Source of the DNA: Ruminococcaceae bacterium UBA2806
Lineage (GTDB): Bacteria; Bacillota; Clostridia; Oscillospirales; Acutalibacteraceae
Assembly: GCA_002351795.1 (NCBI GenBank)
Contig: DEHG01000016.1
Coordinates: 16,190-39,156, forward strand
Direction: 5' to 3'
DNA length: 22,967 nucleotides
A program made the position numbers and the translations under genes. Shown here one piece after another: positions 1 to 8,370 of the stretch. The first letter of the stretch is position 1. Each line of letters begins with the position of its first letter. Under the pieces are notes generated by a model. That model did not search any database. It saw only the letters and a program-made list of their open reading frames with translations, and was not told the DNA's origin.

Positions 1-4
1 ACGA

Positions 5-40
5 AACAGGCTGCCGCACAATTCTGTACGACAGCCTGTT
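5..40. terminator. Hairpin terminator downstream of the CAP-domain secreted protein gene
   Basis: A perfect 9-bp inverted repeat, AACAGGCTG (5-13) against CAGCCTGTT (32-40), lies 53 bases past the stop codon of the large minus-strand gene that ends at 93. The flanking T-tract is short on both strands (TTT on minus, TTATTATT on plus), so it may act in both directions or only moderately. The left arm and loop share the string CTGCCGCAC and a following GACAG with the terminator at 8331-8364. Confidence 0.6.
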
Positions 41-92
41 ATTATTCTGTTTAAAAGCAAGTTTTCAGAAGATCAGCAACGTTATACTGCTA

Positions 93-3000
93 TCAATGCA
101 CAGAAACTGTCATTGTTTTTTCGAGCGTCAGACCGTTTGCATCTTTTACAATAACTCTTACATCATAGCTTACTGCTTTCTGCGGCTTGAAGCTTACCTT
201 TTCTTCTGAAGTGAATTGTGTGCCTAAAAGATTCCATTTTGCATTGCCCGTTCTTCTGTAATAATAGCTGTATGTGTACGGTCCTGTACCGCCTGATGCT
301 GCACCCTTTATTACAACAGACTTTCCGGCAGCAGGCTCTTTTGTGACTACCGCAGAATTGTTTTCAAGAGCAAATACATTTACCGACATTTTCTTTGCTG
401 ACGAAACACCCTTTGCATCCGTGACAACAACTCTGATCAAATATTCTGACGCTGTCTGCGGCTTGAAATATACCATCTCTGCTTTTGTATTCACTTCGCC
501 TATTCTCGACCACTTTGCAGCACTGTTCTTTTTGTAATAGTAGGTGTATGTATATGCAGACGAATCTCCGCCGGAAGCCTTACCGTATATATATAATTTT
601 CTGCCTGCTATAATATACTTTGCGCTTACGGTCGACTCGTTTTTAAGGGTGATCACACTTACCTTCATAGTCTTTGATACAGTCATGCCGAATTTATCGG
701 TAACTGTGACCCTGATATCATAATCAACTGCCGCTGTTGGTTTGAATCTTGCTGCTGTTTCCGATGTATCCTTTGTTCCGATACGTATCCATTTATTATT
801 TGTTGAACGCCTATAGAAATAATTATATGTATATGGCTCTGCACCGCTTTCACCACTGCCGATGATATTTACATATTCTCCGAGCAGGATCTTTTCACTC
901 TTCAGAGATGATGTGTTTTTAAGTCCGGATGCCTTTACAGTAAAGTATTTTTCAGACTTCTGACCATTGCTGTCCTGTACTGTAACCCTGATATCAAACT
1001 CACCTGTGGATGAAGGTTTAAGCTTTGCGCTTACTTCGCTGCTTTCCTTATCACCGATAACGACCCATGCATTTTTGTTTGTTCTCTTATATTCATAGGT
1101 ATACTTATATGGCGGCTTACCATTTTTGGCTGCACCGTTTATGATAAATCTGCTGCCTACGGATATCAAGTCTTTGTTTACAGATGAAATATTTTCAAGC
1201 GGTCTTGGGATAACATCAAGATCAAATGTTTTTTCAGTCGTTTCGCCTTGATAGCGGCGTTTTTCAAGCTTATTGCCAGTACTGTAATTATAATCAAACG
1301 CCTTATCCTCTGCTGTGATCTTTATCTGATAATGACCGGTCTTTTCTGGCTTAAATGTCTTTACATTCTGTTTTTCAAACTCCTTCGGCAGCTCGGTCCA
1401 TTCACTATCCGTTTCAAAACGATAGCTGAAACCATAATTATAATCACCGAATCCTCCATCAGCTAAACCTTTAAGTGTTACTTCTTCATTTGCAAAACAC
1501 TGCTCTTTGCTGATATTTGAATTGTTCTTTAAATGATCTGCAACATTGCAATTATAGATATTTTCTTTTGTCAGACCGTTAACACAATCCTTTGCGACGA
1601 TCTTCACCTTATAGTTTCCTGCACTTTCAGGAGTAAAATATACATATTCTAAAGGCTTTTTCGATGAAGCAATTGAATTCCACTGACTGCTGTTTTCCTT
1701 CTGATAAAAATAATCGAATGTATAAGGAGAAATACCGCCCTCAGCATAACCATACATTTCATATGGGTTGCCTGAAATAGTTTTATATACGTTGTTATTA
1801 TTCTTCATGCAGCCCATATATGACTTATTTTTAAGCGGACTGTATGACTTTACGAGAAAAAATTTAATATCGGACGTATTATTTTTATCAGTTACAGTTA
1901 CCTTGAATGCATATGTAAGTGTATCCTCACATTTCATAACTGCATAATTGCCTGTGGAAGAAATATCTTTCCAATCCCTGTAATCATACAGACTGGATAT
2001 ATCATGTGTGTAAAATGTATATTGGAATCTGAATGTATACGGCTCTGTGCCCTTTTCCGCCTGACCGTAAAGAGTTACATCTGAACCTACAGGTACGGCA
2101 TACTGTGCATTGATCTGTGAATCCGGTATCGGTTCTGCGCTGATCCCGGATTTGTTCTCGACATTCTCTACTTCCTCATATACAAGTTTAAGGAAAAGCA
2201 GAACTGTATCTGTATTTCCATTTGCATCAGTTACGGTAACCTTTATCGGCAGACCATCTTTGAATTCAGATATCGTCTTGATTGTAGTCTGGCTGAGAGT
2301 CGGGAAACGATTATCGTTTTCTGTGACTTTAGTGGTAATGTTCACCCATGACGCCCTGTTTATATCTCTGTCATACTTATAGAAATCGCCAGATTTGTCA
2401 TAATAATATTTATAAGTAATAGTTCCGCTTCCGCCTGTACATGAAGGAATAAAATATACCGGTTTATTTACAAGATCATCGCTATATTCAGCTGAAAGCT
2501 TTGTTGTATTTACAAATGCGCCGTTTTTTATACATCTGACTTTTTTCTCAGCAGATACTACTGTTGAACTAGAGTCCTTGCATTTGAGTATCAATACATA
2601 CTCTCCCTCAGTATTGAAAACCCCGCTGTTACTGTCAATACTGAAAACAGGATCATCTCTGAAGCTTGCAAAAGCTTTTTCCCTATCCGTACCCGGTGCT
2701 TTATAATAAAGCGCATATTTATAAGGCGCAATTCCTCCTTTACCTTTTGCAGTAAATTTATAAAGCGTATTTATATATGCTGTATCACCTCCGTCAGAAA
2801 ACTCAACTGAAAGCGGCTCAGCTACCGAAAAGTCAATTTGTGATATACATTCGCTTTGTGAATCCTTAGCTGTTACTCTGAGGGTATAAGCTCCGATAAC
2901 CGAAAGATTTATTGATACAGTATTATCAGCCGAGAAATCCTTGAGGCATATGAAGCGGTCCTTATCTTTTTCCGAAAGCTCAAAACGATATGTAACGCTG

Positions 3001-4205
3001 CCGCTGTATCTGCTTGCAACAGCTTTGAATACTTTTTCCACTCCTGCGCTAATAGCTATCGGCGGTGAATCGAATTTTACAGAAAAGCCGTTATTTACAA
3101 TGACAAATTCAACAGTCTTTGTTCCCTTATATGAACCCTTACCTGTAATAACAGCTCTTGCCGTACCTTCATAGATATTATTGAAATACTCAACCGTATA
3201 ATCCTTATCGGCTTTCAATGCTACTCCGTTACGCTTTACAACAAGAACAGGCTCTATCGGTTTACCGGTATAATTCTGATCAGGTATTTTATCAACCGTT
3301 GCAACAGCAGAAATATCGTCAGCAATAAACTTTCTTTCTATTATCTTATAGATATTGTCTGTGCCCTTCAGACTGACCCTGAATATGACGCTCGATTTTT
3401 CTGCCGAGCAGATAACACTGCTGCCGTCTATTATAATATCCGGATCGTTTTCAGTTTCAATTACAGTACAGGATTCATCAAGAGGTGTAACCAATGTATC
3501 GGTATTATTACTTGATGTTTTGACATTCTGGACTATTTTCATCGGAATGTGATATTTAATTCCGGGACGCCATACCTCGACCTTATCCGCACCGTCAAAA
3601 GTTACGTTTTCGAGATAGCTTATCGGGCAGGACAGAGAATAGTCAGCTGTTTCATCCGCCTTGGTCCTCATTGAATCCTCAACAGGTTCGGGGGATTTAT
3701 TTGAAACGAAAACACAGGCGTATTTCATATTACCTACTTCAACAACTGCCGCACCGCATGTAACATATGTATCTGTTGAATTCATTATGCGGCTTTCTTC
3801 ACTGTTCATATTTTCAAAGAACATTGAAAAATTAGACGATGCATAGGCAATTATCATACCTGTATCCTTTGTCTTGACATCCTCTGATTTGTCATATATC
3901 TGTTCGGGGTCATAATCATGATCCACATGAACAGACAGCTCGACAGCTTTTTCCATGGCGGCATCAAACAAAACTTTGTCATCAGACCACGGTGCAAGAT
4001 TTTTTTCGGCTCTGTAAGCATTTATCCTGTCAAAAAGATCAAATGACGCTTTGTACTTTTTTGTAACGTTATCGATCACAATAGGTACCATAGTTCCGCC
4101 GCCGCTGAATGCGCTTACCTCAGCAGCAGGAAGAATAAAGCAGGTCATTATCATCATTACTGACAGTAAAATGCTTATCGCTCGCAGACTGCGTTTTTTA
4201 CTCAT
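93..4205 (-). CDS. Secreted modular protein: signal peptide, CAP/SCP-like domain, Ig-like module, ~10 repeated 90-aa modules
   Basis: A 1370-residue exported protein. The start is placed at the ATG at 4203-4205 because AAAGGAG lies 10 bases upstream; an ATG seven codons earlier precedes that ribosome site and is unlikely. Residues 1-31 form a signal peptide (MSKKRSLR, hydrophobic core, ending AEVSA). Residues ~54-168 resemble a CAP/SCP domain (INAYRAEKNLAPW near the start, TYVTCGAAVVEVGNMKYACVFV near the end). Next is an Ig-like segment with DYTVEYFNN and GTARAVITGKG. The remainder consists of about ten modules of ~90 residues, best conserved at the C-terminus, with the pattern L(E/K)NxS, G(A/S)xGGxxPYTYxYYY(K/R), KW, FKPxxAxxYDIRVxVxD and a closing VSV. 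The same modules occur in the protein at 11017-12720. No LPXTG motif or terminal anchor is seen, so it is probably released or held by the modules. The role is unknown; adhesion or an extracellular matrix function is inference. Confidence 0.85.
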   Translation of the reverse strand: MSKKRSLRAISILLSVMMIMTCFILPAAEVSAFSGGGTMVPIVIDNVTKKYKASFDLFDRINAYRAEKNLAPWSDDKVLFDAAMEKAVELSVHVDHDYDPEQIYDKSEDVKTKDTGMIIAYASSNFSMFFENMNSEESRIMNSTDTYVTCGAAVVEVGNMKYACVFVSNKSPEPVEDSMRTKADETADYSLSCPISYLENVTFDGADKVEVWRPGIKYHIPMKIVQNVKTSSNNTDTLVTPLDESCTVIETENDPDIIIDGSSVICSAEKSSVIFRVSLKGTDNIYKIIERKFIADDISAVATVDKIPDQNYTGKPIEPVLVVKRNGVALKADKDYTVEYFNNIYEGTARAVITGKGSYKGTKTVEFVIVNNGFSVKFDSPPIAISAGVEKVFKAVASRYSGSVTYRFELSEKDKDRFICLKDFSADNTVSINLSVIGAYTLRVTAKDSQSECISQIDFSVAEPLSVEFSDGGDTAYINTLYKFTAKGKGGIAPYKYALYYKAPGTDREKAFASFRDDPVFSIDSNSGVFNTEGEYVLILKCKDSSSTVVSAEKKVRCIKNGAFVNTTKLSAEYSDDLVNKPVYFIPSCTGGSGTITYKYYYDKSGDFYKYDRDINRASWVNITTKVTENDNRFPTLSQTTIKTISEFKDGLPIKVTVTDANGNTDTVLLFLKLVYEEVENVENKSGISAEPIPDSQINAQYAVPVGSDVTLYGQAEKGTEPYTFRFQYTFYTHDISSLYDYRDWKDISSTGNYAVMKCEDTLTYAFKVTVTDKNNTSDIKFFLVKSYSPLKNKSYMGCMKNNNNVYKTISGNPYEMYGYAEGGISPYTFDYFYQKENSSQWNSIASSKKPLEYVYFTPESAGNYKVKIVAKDCVNGLTKENIYNCNVADHLKNNSNISKEQCFANEEVTLKGLADGGFGDYNYGFSYRFETDSEWTELPKEFEKQNVKTFKPEKTGHYQIKITAEDKAFDYNYSTGNKLEKRRYQGETTEKTFDLDVIPRPLENISSVNKDLISVGSRFIINGAAKNGKPPYKYTYEYKRTNKNAWVVIGDKESSEVSAKLKPSSTGEFDIRVTVQDSNGQKSEKYFTVKASGLKNTSSLKSEKILLGEYVNIIGSGESGAEPYTYNYFYRRSTNNKWIRIGTKDTSETAARFKPTAAVDYDIRVTVTDKFGMTVSKTMKVSVITLKNESTVSAKYIIAGRKLYIYGKASGGDSSAYTYTYYYKKNSAAKWSRIGEVNTKAEMVYFKPQTASEYLIRVVVTDAKGVSSAKKMSVNVFALENNSAVVTKEPAAGKSVVIKGAASGGTGPYTYSYYYRRTGNAKWNLLGTQFTSEEKVSFKPQKAVSYDVRVIVKDANGLTLEKTMTVSVH

Positions 4206-4284
4206 AAAAATCAAACTCCTTTGCATTGTATAAAATAAACTGATTTTTTTCCTCTATTAAATATAGAAAACAAATATCACTTAT

Positions 4285-4313
4285 ATTTTACAGCTTTTTA
4301 TGGTAAAAATCAA
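4285..4313 (-). promoter_or_regulatory. Probable sigma-A promoter of the CAP-domain protein gene
   Basis: On the minus strand TTGATT (4308-4313) is followed after 17 bases by TAAAAT (4285-4290), giving a leader of about 75 bases before the ATG at 4205. The surrounding AT-richness makes chance matches likely, so support is moderate. Confidence 0.4.
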
Positions 4314-4478
4314 ATTTTTTTATTATTGTAATATATTTTTATACATACATACAAAAATCAAGATAGTTTTTTGTTATTTATTTAAGATATGAAACAATAT
4401 AAACTATAATTCTTTGTTTTTATATTATTATATTGCAAAATAAAAAATTACAATAGTGATACTAATAAGATAAAAACA

Positions 4479-4507
4479 TTGAAAGAATAAAGGAACTGTG
4501 CTATAAT
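4479..4507 (+). promoter_or_regulatory. Sigma-A promoter of the DHHW lipoprotein gene
   Basis: TTGAAA (4479-4484), a 17-bp spacer and a perfect TATAAT (4502-4507) lie about 40 bases upstream of the ATG at 4546. The ribosome site GCGGAGG lies 7 bases before the ATG. Confidence 0.75.
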
Positions 4508-4545
4508 AATCAGGTATTTTATTAAATTAAAGCGGAGGCAAAAAG

Positions 4546-5922
4546 ATGAAAGGGAAGTCAATAGTAAGCATTATCCTGCTTTCAGCAATGCTTTGTACAA
4601 CTGTGCTGACAGGCTGCGGAGAGAATAATGAAGGCGAAAAGGAAGAATCTTCAAAAAAAGCAAGCGTTGTTTCAAAAGTAAGCAAAGCAAGCGAGGCAAG
4701 CAAGGAACAGAAAGCGTCAAAGCCTGTCTCACAGGCAAGCACTGCCAAAAAGAAGGAAGAAAAGAAAAAAGAAGAGTCAAAGGCTGAATCCTCAGAAGAA
4801 GAAGTAAAAACAATTGAGCTTAAACCCGTCCCGACCAAGATAGTTGACGATGACAATCTGCCTATCCCCGAAATAAAGGATCCGACTCCCGATAACTGGG
4901 GCGAAGATATAAATAATATTTTTGTATACAACGGAGTAGCATATGAACATTTCTACGGAGATGAATATATGGCTCAGGAATATTCAGATGTTGTTTCCTA
5001 TATAAAAAAGCAATTGGGAAAGAATATCACCGTTTACAATGTTATCGTTCCGACGCATATGGGTGTTGACCTCCCTGAAAAATTTGAGGGTCAGGTCGGT
5101 ACTTCGCAAAAGGATTATATGCACAAGGTAGTAACATCCTATACCGAGGATGTTATCGGTGTTGACACCTTTGATAAAATGGCTCATCACAGGAATGAAT
5201 ATCTGTATTTCAACAGCGATCACCACTGGACCTCTCTCGGCGCATATTATGCATACAGGGCTTTTGCTCAGAAGGCAGGCTTCCAGCCGCTTGATCTGAT
5301 GAAGCTTAAAACCGATAAATACGAAAACTTCTACGGTACATTTACAACCACCTACGGCGTTCCCGATCTTATCCCGGATACGGTACATTATTATTATCCG
5401 GATTATGATATCGAATGTCAGAAGTTTGACGAATACGGAAATGATCCTTGGGACTGGCAGATCATGAATACATATGTTGACTCCGACAATGCAAGCTTTG
5501 TATTCCTCGGCGGCGATTATCCGCTTATTGTTTCAAAAAATCCCAAGGGTAACGGCAAAAAGGTCGCTGTTATGAAGGAGTCCTTCGGCAACTTCTTCTC
5601 GCCCTATATTTGCTATACCTACGGTGAGACGCATATTATCGATCCCCGTCATCTTCACATTGATCTGAAAAGCTATCTTGAAAAGAACGGAATTACCGAG
5701 GTTATTATTATCAACAATGTAATGGCATCTGCAAGTCAGATTATTCTTGACGCTATGAGAGATATGGTATCCGGCGCTAATGCAGTGGTTGAGGAAGTAT
5801 CCAATAACGATGAAGAAAGTGAAGATACTACAAACGAAAGCAGTGATGAAAACGGCGAAAATAATCAGGATAATGATTATAATAATGATTACGATTATGT
5901 AGACAACAACGATTATTATTGA
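4546..5922 (+). CDS. Lipoprotein of the DHHW / AlgX-like (SGNH-type) family
   Basis: A 458-residue lipoprotein with a signal peptide ending in the lipobox LTGC (Cys24), followed by a Ser/Lys/Glu-rich low-complexity linker to about residue 90. The folded part carries YFNSDHHWTSLGAYYAYRAF at about 221-240, containing the DHHW motif that names the family, and later KESFGNFFSPYI and IIDPRHL, which resemble the conserved Ser-containing and DxR segments of AlgX/AlgJ-like SGNH proteins. Known relatives act in O-acetylation of surface polysaccharides, so a role in modifying cell-wall or exopolysaccharide sugars at the outer face of the membrane is plausible but inferred. No membrane-bound O-acyltransferase partner lies next to it. 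The last ~40 residues are an Asn/Asp/Glu/Tyr-rich tail encoded by near-repetitive GAT/AAT codons. It is monocistronic, with its own promoter and terminator. Confidence 0.85.
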   Translation: MKGKSIVSIILLSAMLCTTVLTGCGENNEGEKEESSKKASVVSKVSKASEASKEQKASKPVSQASTAKKKEEKKKEESKAESSEEEVKTIELKPVPTKIVDDDNLPIPEIKDPTPDNWGEDINNIFVYNGVAYEHFYGDEYMAQEYSDVVSYIKKQLGKNITVYNVIVPTHMGVDLPEKFEGQVGTSQKDYMHKVVTSYTEDVIGVDTFDKMAHHRNEYLYFNSDHHWTSLGAYYAYRAFAQKAGFQPLDLMKLKTDKYENFYGTFTTTYGVPDLIPDTVHYYYPDYDIECQKFDEYGNDPWDWQIMNTYVDSDNASFVFLGGDYPLIVSKNPKGNGKKVAVMKESFGNFFSPYICYTYGETHIIDPRHLHIDLKSYLEKNGITEVIIINNVMASASQIILDAMRDMVSGANAVVEEVSNNDEESEDTTNESSDENGENNQDNDYNNDYDYVDNNDYY

Positions 5923-5928
5923 TTAATG

Positions 5929-5968
5929 AGGCTGACGCAACCGGATCCGATTACGTCAGCCTTTAATT
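5929..5968 (+). terminator. Rho-independent terminator of the DHHW lipoprotein gene
   Basis: AGGCTGACG (5929-5937) pairs perfectly with CGTCAGCCT (5954-5962) and is followed by TTAATTATT. It begins 7 bases after the stop codon. Confidence 0.8.
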
Positions 5969-5995
5969 ATTATGCTATTAAATTATCTGTATACA

Positions 5996-6024
5996 TTGAA
6001 TATCAGACAAGAGTGTGATATAAT
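5996..6024 (+). promoter_or_regulatory. Sigma-A promoter of the Cys-rich / PHP / GH3 operon
   Basis: TTGAAT (5996-6001), a 17-bp spacer and a perfect TATAAT (6019-6024) lie about 30 bases before the ATG of the small cysteine-rich gene at 6055. Confidence 0.75.
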
Positions 6025-6054
6025 TGGCGTATAAAGGTCGGAAGGGGAATTATC

Positions 6055-6267
6055 ATGTCGATAAAAAAATTATTCGGGAAAAACATAGCTCCAAGCTGTG
6101 AATACTGTCAGTTCTGCGTGAAAAAAAACGGCGGCGCAATGGTCTGCCGCTATGGTATTCCGTCTGATGACAAGGTATGCGGAAAATACGTTTATGATCC
6201 GCTTAAAAGAGAACCGAGAGTAAGACCTAACCTGCCAAAATTTACAGCTGATGATTTTAAACTGTAA
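6055..6267 (+). CDS. Small cysteine-rich protein, function unknown
   Basis: A 70-residue protein with no signal peptide or membrane segment, so probably cytosolic. A CxxCxxC cluster (Cys15, Cys18, Cys21) is followed by Cys31 and Cys42 and then a basic, proline-containing tail (KREPRVRPNLP). The spacing suggests a small zinc-binding fold, but I do not recognise a named family and this is inference. AAGGGGAA lies 8 bases before the ATG, just downstream of a strong promoter. It is the first gene of a probable operon, with the PHP enzyme gene starting 26 bases after its stop. Confidence 0.75.
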   Translation: MSIKKLFGKNIAPSCEYCQFCVKKNGGAMVCRYGIPSDDKVCGKYVYDPLKREPRVRPNLPKFTADDFKL

Positions 6268-6293
6268 ATGATCGTTTTTACAGGAGGAGCATA

Positions 6294-7070
6294 ATGAGAT
6301 CAAACTTTCATACACATACACAGCGCTGCAAGCATGCATACGGCGATGAAAGAGACTATGTGGAATTTGCCGTAAAAAATGAACTTGATATTCTCGGTTT
6401 TTCCGATCACGGTCCCTTTCCCGATCATGATTTTGGTCTGAGAATGGACTATGATGAACTGCCCGATTATCTTTCCGCTATCGACAGTCTGTCTGCTGAA
6501 TATAAAGACAAAATTCGTCTGTATAAAGGGCTTGAAATAGAATTTCATCCGAAATATATTACATATTACAAACAGCTTTCAGATCTGTTCCATCTGGATT
6601 ATCTTGCACTCGGAGAACATATGTTTACAGACAGCAATGGAAAAGTCAAAAATATTTACTTTGCAGAAAGCACCGATGATTATATAGAATATGCCGAAAA
6701 TATTGCAGCCGGTGCTGAAACAGGATGCTTTGCCTTTATTGCTCATCCGGATCTGATGTTTATGAACAAATTTGAATGGGATAAAAACTGTGATAAAGCT
6801 TGTGATATGATCCTTTCCGCTGCTGAAAAATACAATATAATTCTCGAATTCAACGCAAACGGGATAAGACGGGGGCGGCAGTATTTTCCCGACGGTATGC
6901 GTCTTGCCTACCCTGATGAAAGATTCTGGAAAATGCTGCAGGGCAGCAGGCAGCCAGTAATAATCGGAGCCGACTGTCATATCCCCGAACAGATAAGAGA
7001 CAGCGCAATAGGTATTGCAGAAAAAATGTGTATGGAGCTGGATCTTAACGTTGTTGATACTATTTTCTGA
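6294..7070 (+). CDS. hisJ: PHP-domain phosphoesterase, histidinol-phosphatase type
   Basis: A 258-residue cytosolic enzyme of the PHP superfamily. Metal-ligand motifs occur in family order: NFHTHT at residues 4-9, FSDHGPFPDHD at about 40-50, KGLEIEF, ALGEHMF, FIAHPDLM and GADCHIPEQI near the C-terminus. Length and motifs fit HisJ/HisK-type histidinol-phosphatases, which dephosphorylate L-histidinol phosphate in histidine synthesis. No other his gene lies nearby, and related PHP enzymes act on other phosphoesters, so the substrate and the gene symbol are tentative. The ribosome site AGGAGGAG lies 6 bases before the ATG. It is the second gene of the operon, ending 13 bases before the GH3 lipoprotein start. 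Confidence 0.85.
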   Translation: MRSNFHTHTQRCKHAYGDERDYVEFAVKNELDILGFSDHGPFPDHDFGLRMDYDELPDYLSAIDSLSAEYKDKIRLYKGLEIEFHPKYITYYKQLSDLFHLDYLALGEHMFTDSNGKVKNIYFAESTDDYIEYAENIAAGAETGCFAFIAHPDLMFMNKFEWDKNCDKACDMILSAAEKYNIILEFNANGIRRGRQYFPDGMRLAYPDERFWKMLQGSRQPVIIGADCHIPEQIRDSAIGIAEKMCMELDLNVVDTIF

Positions 7071-7083
7071 CGGAGGTACTCGA

Positions 7084-8328
7084 ATGAAAAATAAATCAAT
7101 AAAAACTCTGAGTCTGCTTCTTATCGTTTCCATGACGCTATCACTCTGCGCCTGCACAGGCGAAAGAAAGAAAAGCGCAAAGGATGATCTTCCTATTGAT
7201 CCTTCCGCAGTATCAAAGCAGCAGGAAAGCAGTGAAAAAGCCGAATCCGTAATTCAGGAAAGCGAGGATAACAGTCCTGTACCTGCCCCGTGGCGGGACA
7301 AAGGAATTTTTTCACCATACTATGAAAAAGCCTACCTCAGAATGAAAAAAATGACAACGGAACAAAAGGTCGGTCAGGTAATTCTTGCAAGGTGTCCGTA
7401 TGAGGATGCTTTCAATACTGCAACTGATTATTTCCTCGGCGGATATATGATGTTTTACAATAATTTTGAAGGCAAAAACAAGGATGATGTGATCCGTATG
7501 ACAAGAAGTCTTACCGAATCACAGGATATCCCCATGATAATTGCCTCCGATGAGGAGGGCGGGCTTGTAAGCAGAATAACAGGCATTACCGGAATTGCTG
7601 AAGATGAATTTCTTTCCCCGAGAGAACTTTTCGATCAGGGCGGTATGGACGCCATAAAGAAGGATGCATTAAAAAAATCTATGCTCCTTAACGATCTCGG
7701 CATAAATACAAATCTTGCGCCTGTATGCGATATATGCACAGGAGAGGATAAATTCATGTATGAGCGTTCACTTGGTCAGGGTCCGACGGTTACTTCAGCA
7801 TTTGTAGAAAACATTACATCCATAAGCCAGTCAAACGGTGTTTCAGTAACATTAAAGCATTTTCCCGGCTACGGCAACAATGCCGATACTCATACGGGAA
7901 TTGCAATTGACAAACGTCCGATCGAGACATTTGAAAGCACCGATCTCATGCCCTTCCGTGCCGGCATAGACGCCGGTGCTCATGTTGTAATGGTAACACA
8001 CAATATAGTAGAATGTATGGACAAGGAACGCCCCGCTTCACTGTCCTCAAAGGTACATGAACTGCTAAGAAATGAACTGGGCTTTACAGGAATAGTCGTG
8101 ACAGACGATCTTGAAATGGGCGCAATAAAAGAATATTCCGACGGCAATTCGGCAGCGGCTGAGGCATTTATCGCCGGGAATGATATGGTATGCGTATCCA
8201 ATATAGGCGAGGCTTATCAAAGCATATATGACGCTGTAAACAGCGGAGAAATAAATTCTGACAAGCTTGACCGTTCAGTAATGCGTATTATAGCTTGGAA
8301 ATATGCAAAGGGGCTATTAACAGAATAA
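7084..8328 (+). CDS. Lipoprotein glycoside hydrolase family 3, beta-N-acetylhexosaminidase (NagZ type)
   Basis: A 414-residue lipoprotein. The ATG at 7084 is chosen because CGGAGGT sits 8 bases upstream and the protein then begins MKNKSIKT with a hydrophobic segment and the lipobox LCAC (Cys24); a longer in-frame start inside the previous gene lacks these features. After a Ser/Glu-rich linker comes a GH3 barrel: IIASDEEGG, LGINTNLAPVCDI, the signature KHFPGYGNNADTH at about 258-270 with the His of DTH as probable general acid/base, and VVTDDLEMGAI at about 338-348 containing the probable nucleophile Asp. NagZ-type enzymes remove N-acetylglucosamine from muropeptides. The lipid anchor places it at the outer membrane face, as in extracytoplasmic Gram-positive enzymes, implying trimming of peptidoglycan fragments outside the cytosol. 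It is the last gene of the operon. Confidence 0.9.
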   Translation: MKNKSIKTLSLLLIVSMTLSLCACTGERKKSAKDDLPIDPSAVSKQQESSEKAESVIQESEDNSPVPAPWRDKGIFSPYYEKAYLRMKKMTTEQKVGQVILARCPYEDAFNTATDYFLGGYMMFYNNFEGKNKDDVIRMTRSLTESQDIPMIIASDEEGGLVSRITGITGIAEDEFLSPRELFDQGGMDAIKKDALKKSMLLNDLGINTNLAPVCDICTGEDKFMYERSLGQGPTVTSAFVENITSISQSNGVSVTLKHFPGYGNNADTHTGIAIDKRPIETFESTDLMPFRAGIDAGAHVVMVTHNIVECMDKERPASLSSKVHELLRNELGFTGIVVTDDLEMGAIKEYSDGNSAAAEAFIAGNDMVCVSNIGEAYQSIYDAVNSGEINSDKLDRSVMRIIAWKYAKGLLTE

Positions 8329-8330
8329 AT

Positions 8331-8364
8331 AAAGGACTGTCTCACTTTCAAGGTGCGGCAGTCC
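8331..8364. terminator. Bidirectional terminator between GH3 and thioredoxin-like genes
   Basis: GGACTG (8334-8339) pairs with CAGTCC (8359-8364), and an inner CAC/GTG extends the stem. The structure lies in the 42-bp gap between convergent genes. Reading minus, the stem is followed by TTTATTTATT; reading plus, by CGTTATTTATATA. The minus-strand reading shares CTGCCGCAC...GACAG with the hairpin at 5-40. Confidence 0.75.
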
Positions 8365-8370
8365 CGTTAT

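Larger units (their letters stand above)
4206..4545. other. AT-rich divergent intergenic region
   Basis: This 340-bp gap between two divergent surface-protein genes is strongly AT-rich and holds no open reading frame with a ribosome binding site. It carries the promoter of the lipoprotein gene (4479-4507) and a probable promoter for the large secreted protein (4285-4313). No further structured element is evident. Confidence 0.7.

Noticed and set aside
93..200. LPXTG or other cell-wall anchor at the C-terminus of the CAP-domain protein
   Set aside because: The protein ends in a repeat module (KTMTVSVH) with no sorting motif or terminal hydrophobic segment.
4527..4931. 134-aa minus-strand open frame rich in Ser and Phe opposite the DHHW lipoprotein
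   Set aside because: Its composition is the complement of the Lys/Glu/Ser linker codons; it crosses the lipoprotein start and has no support.
7015..7083. Longer N-terminus for the GH3 lipoprotein
   Set aside because: It overlaps the PHP gene, puts extra residues before the lipoprotein signal and lies upstream of the real ribosome site at 7071-7076.
6579..7157. 192-aa minus-strand open frame opposite the PHP and GH3 genes
   Set aside because: Shadow frame of clear coding sequence; composition unlike a real protein and no start context.
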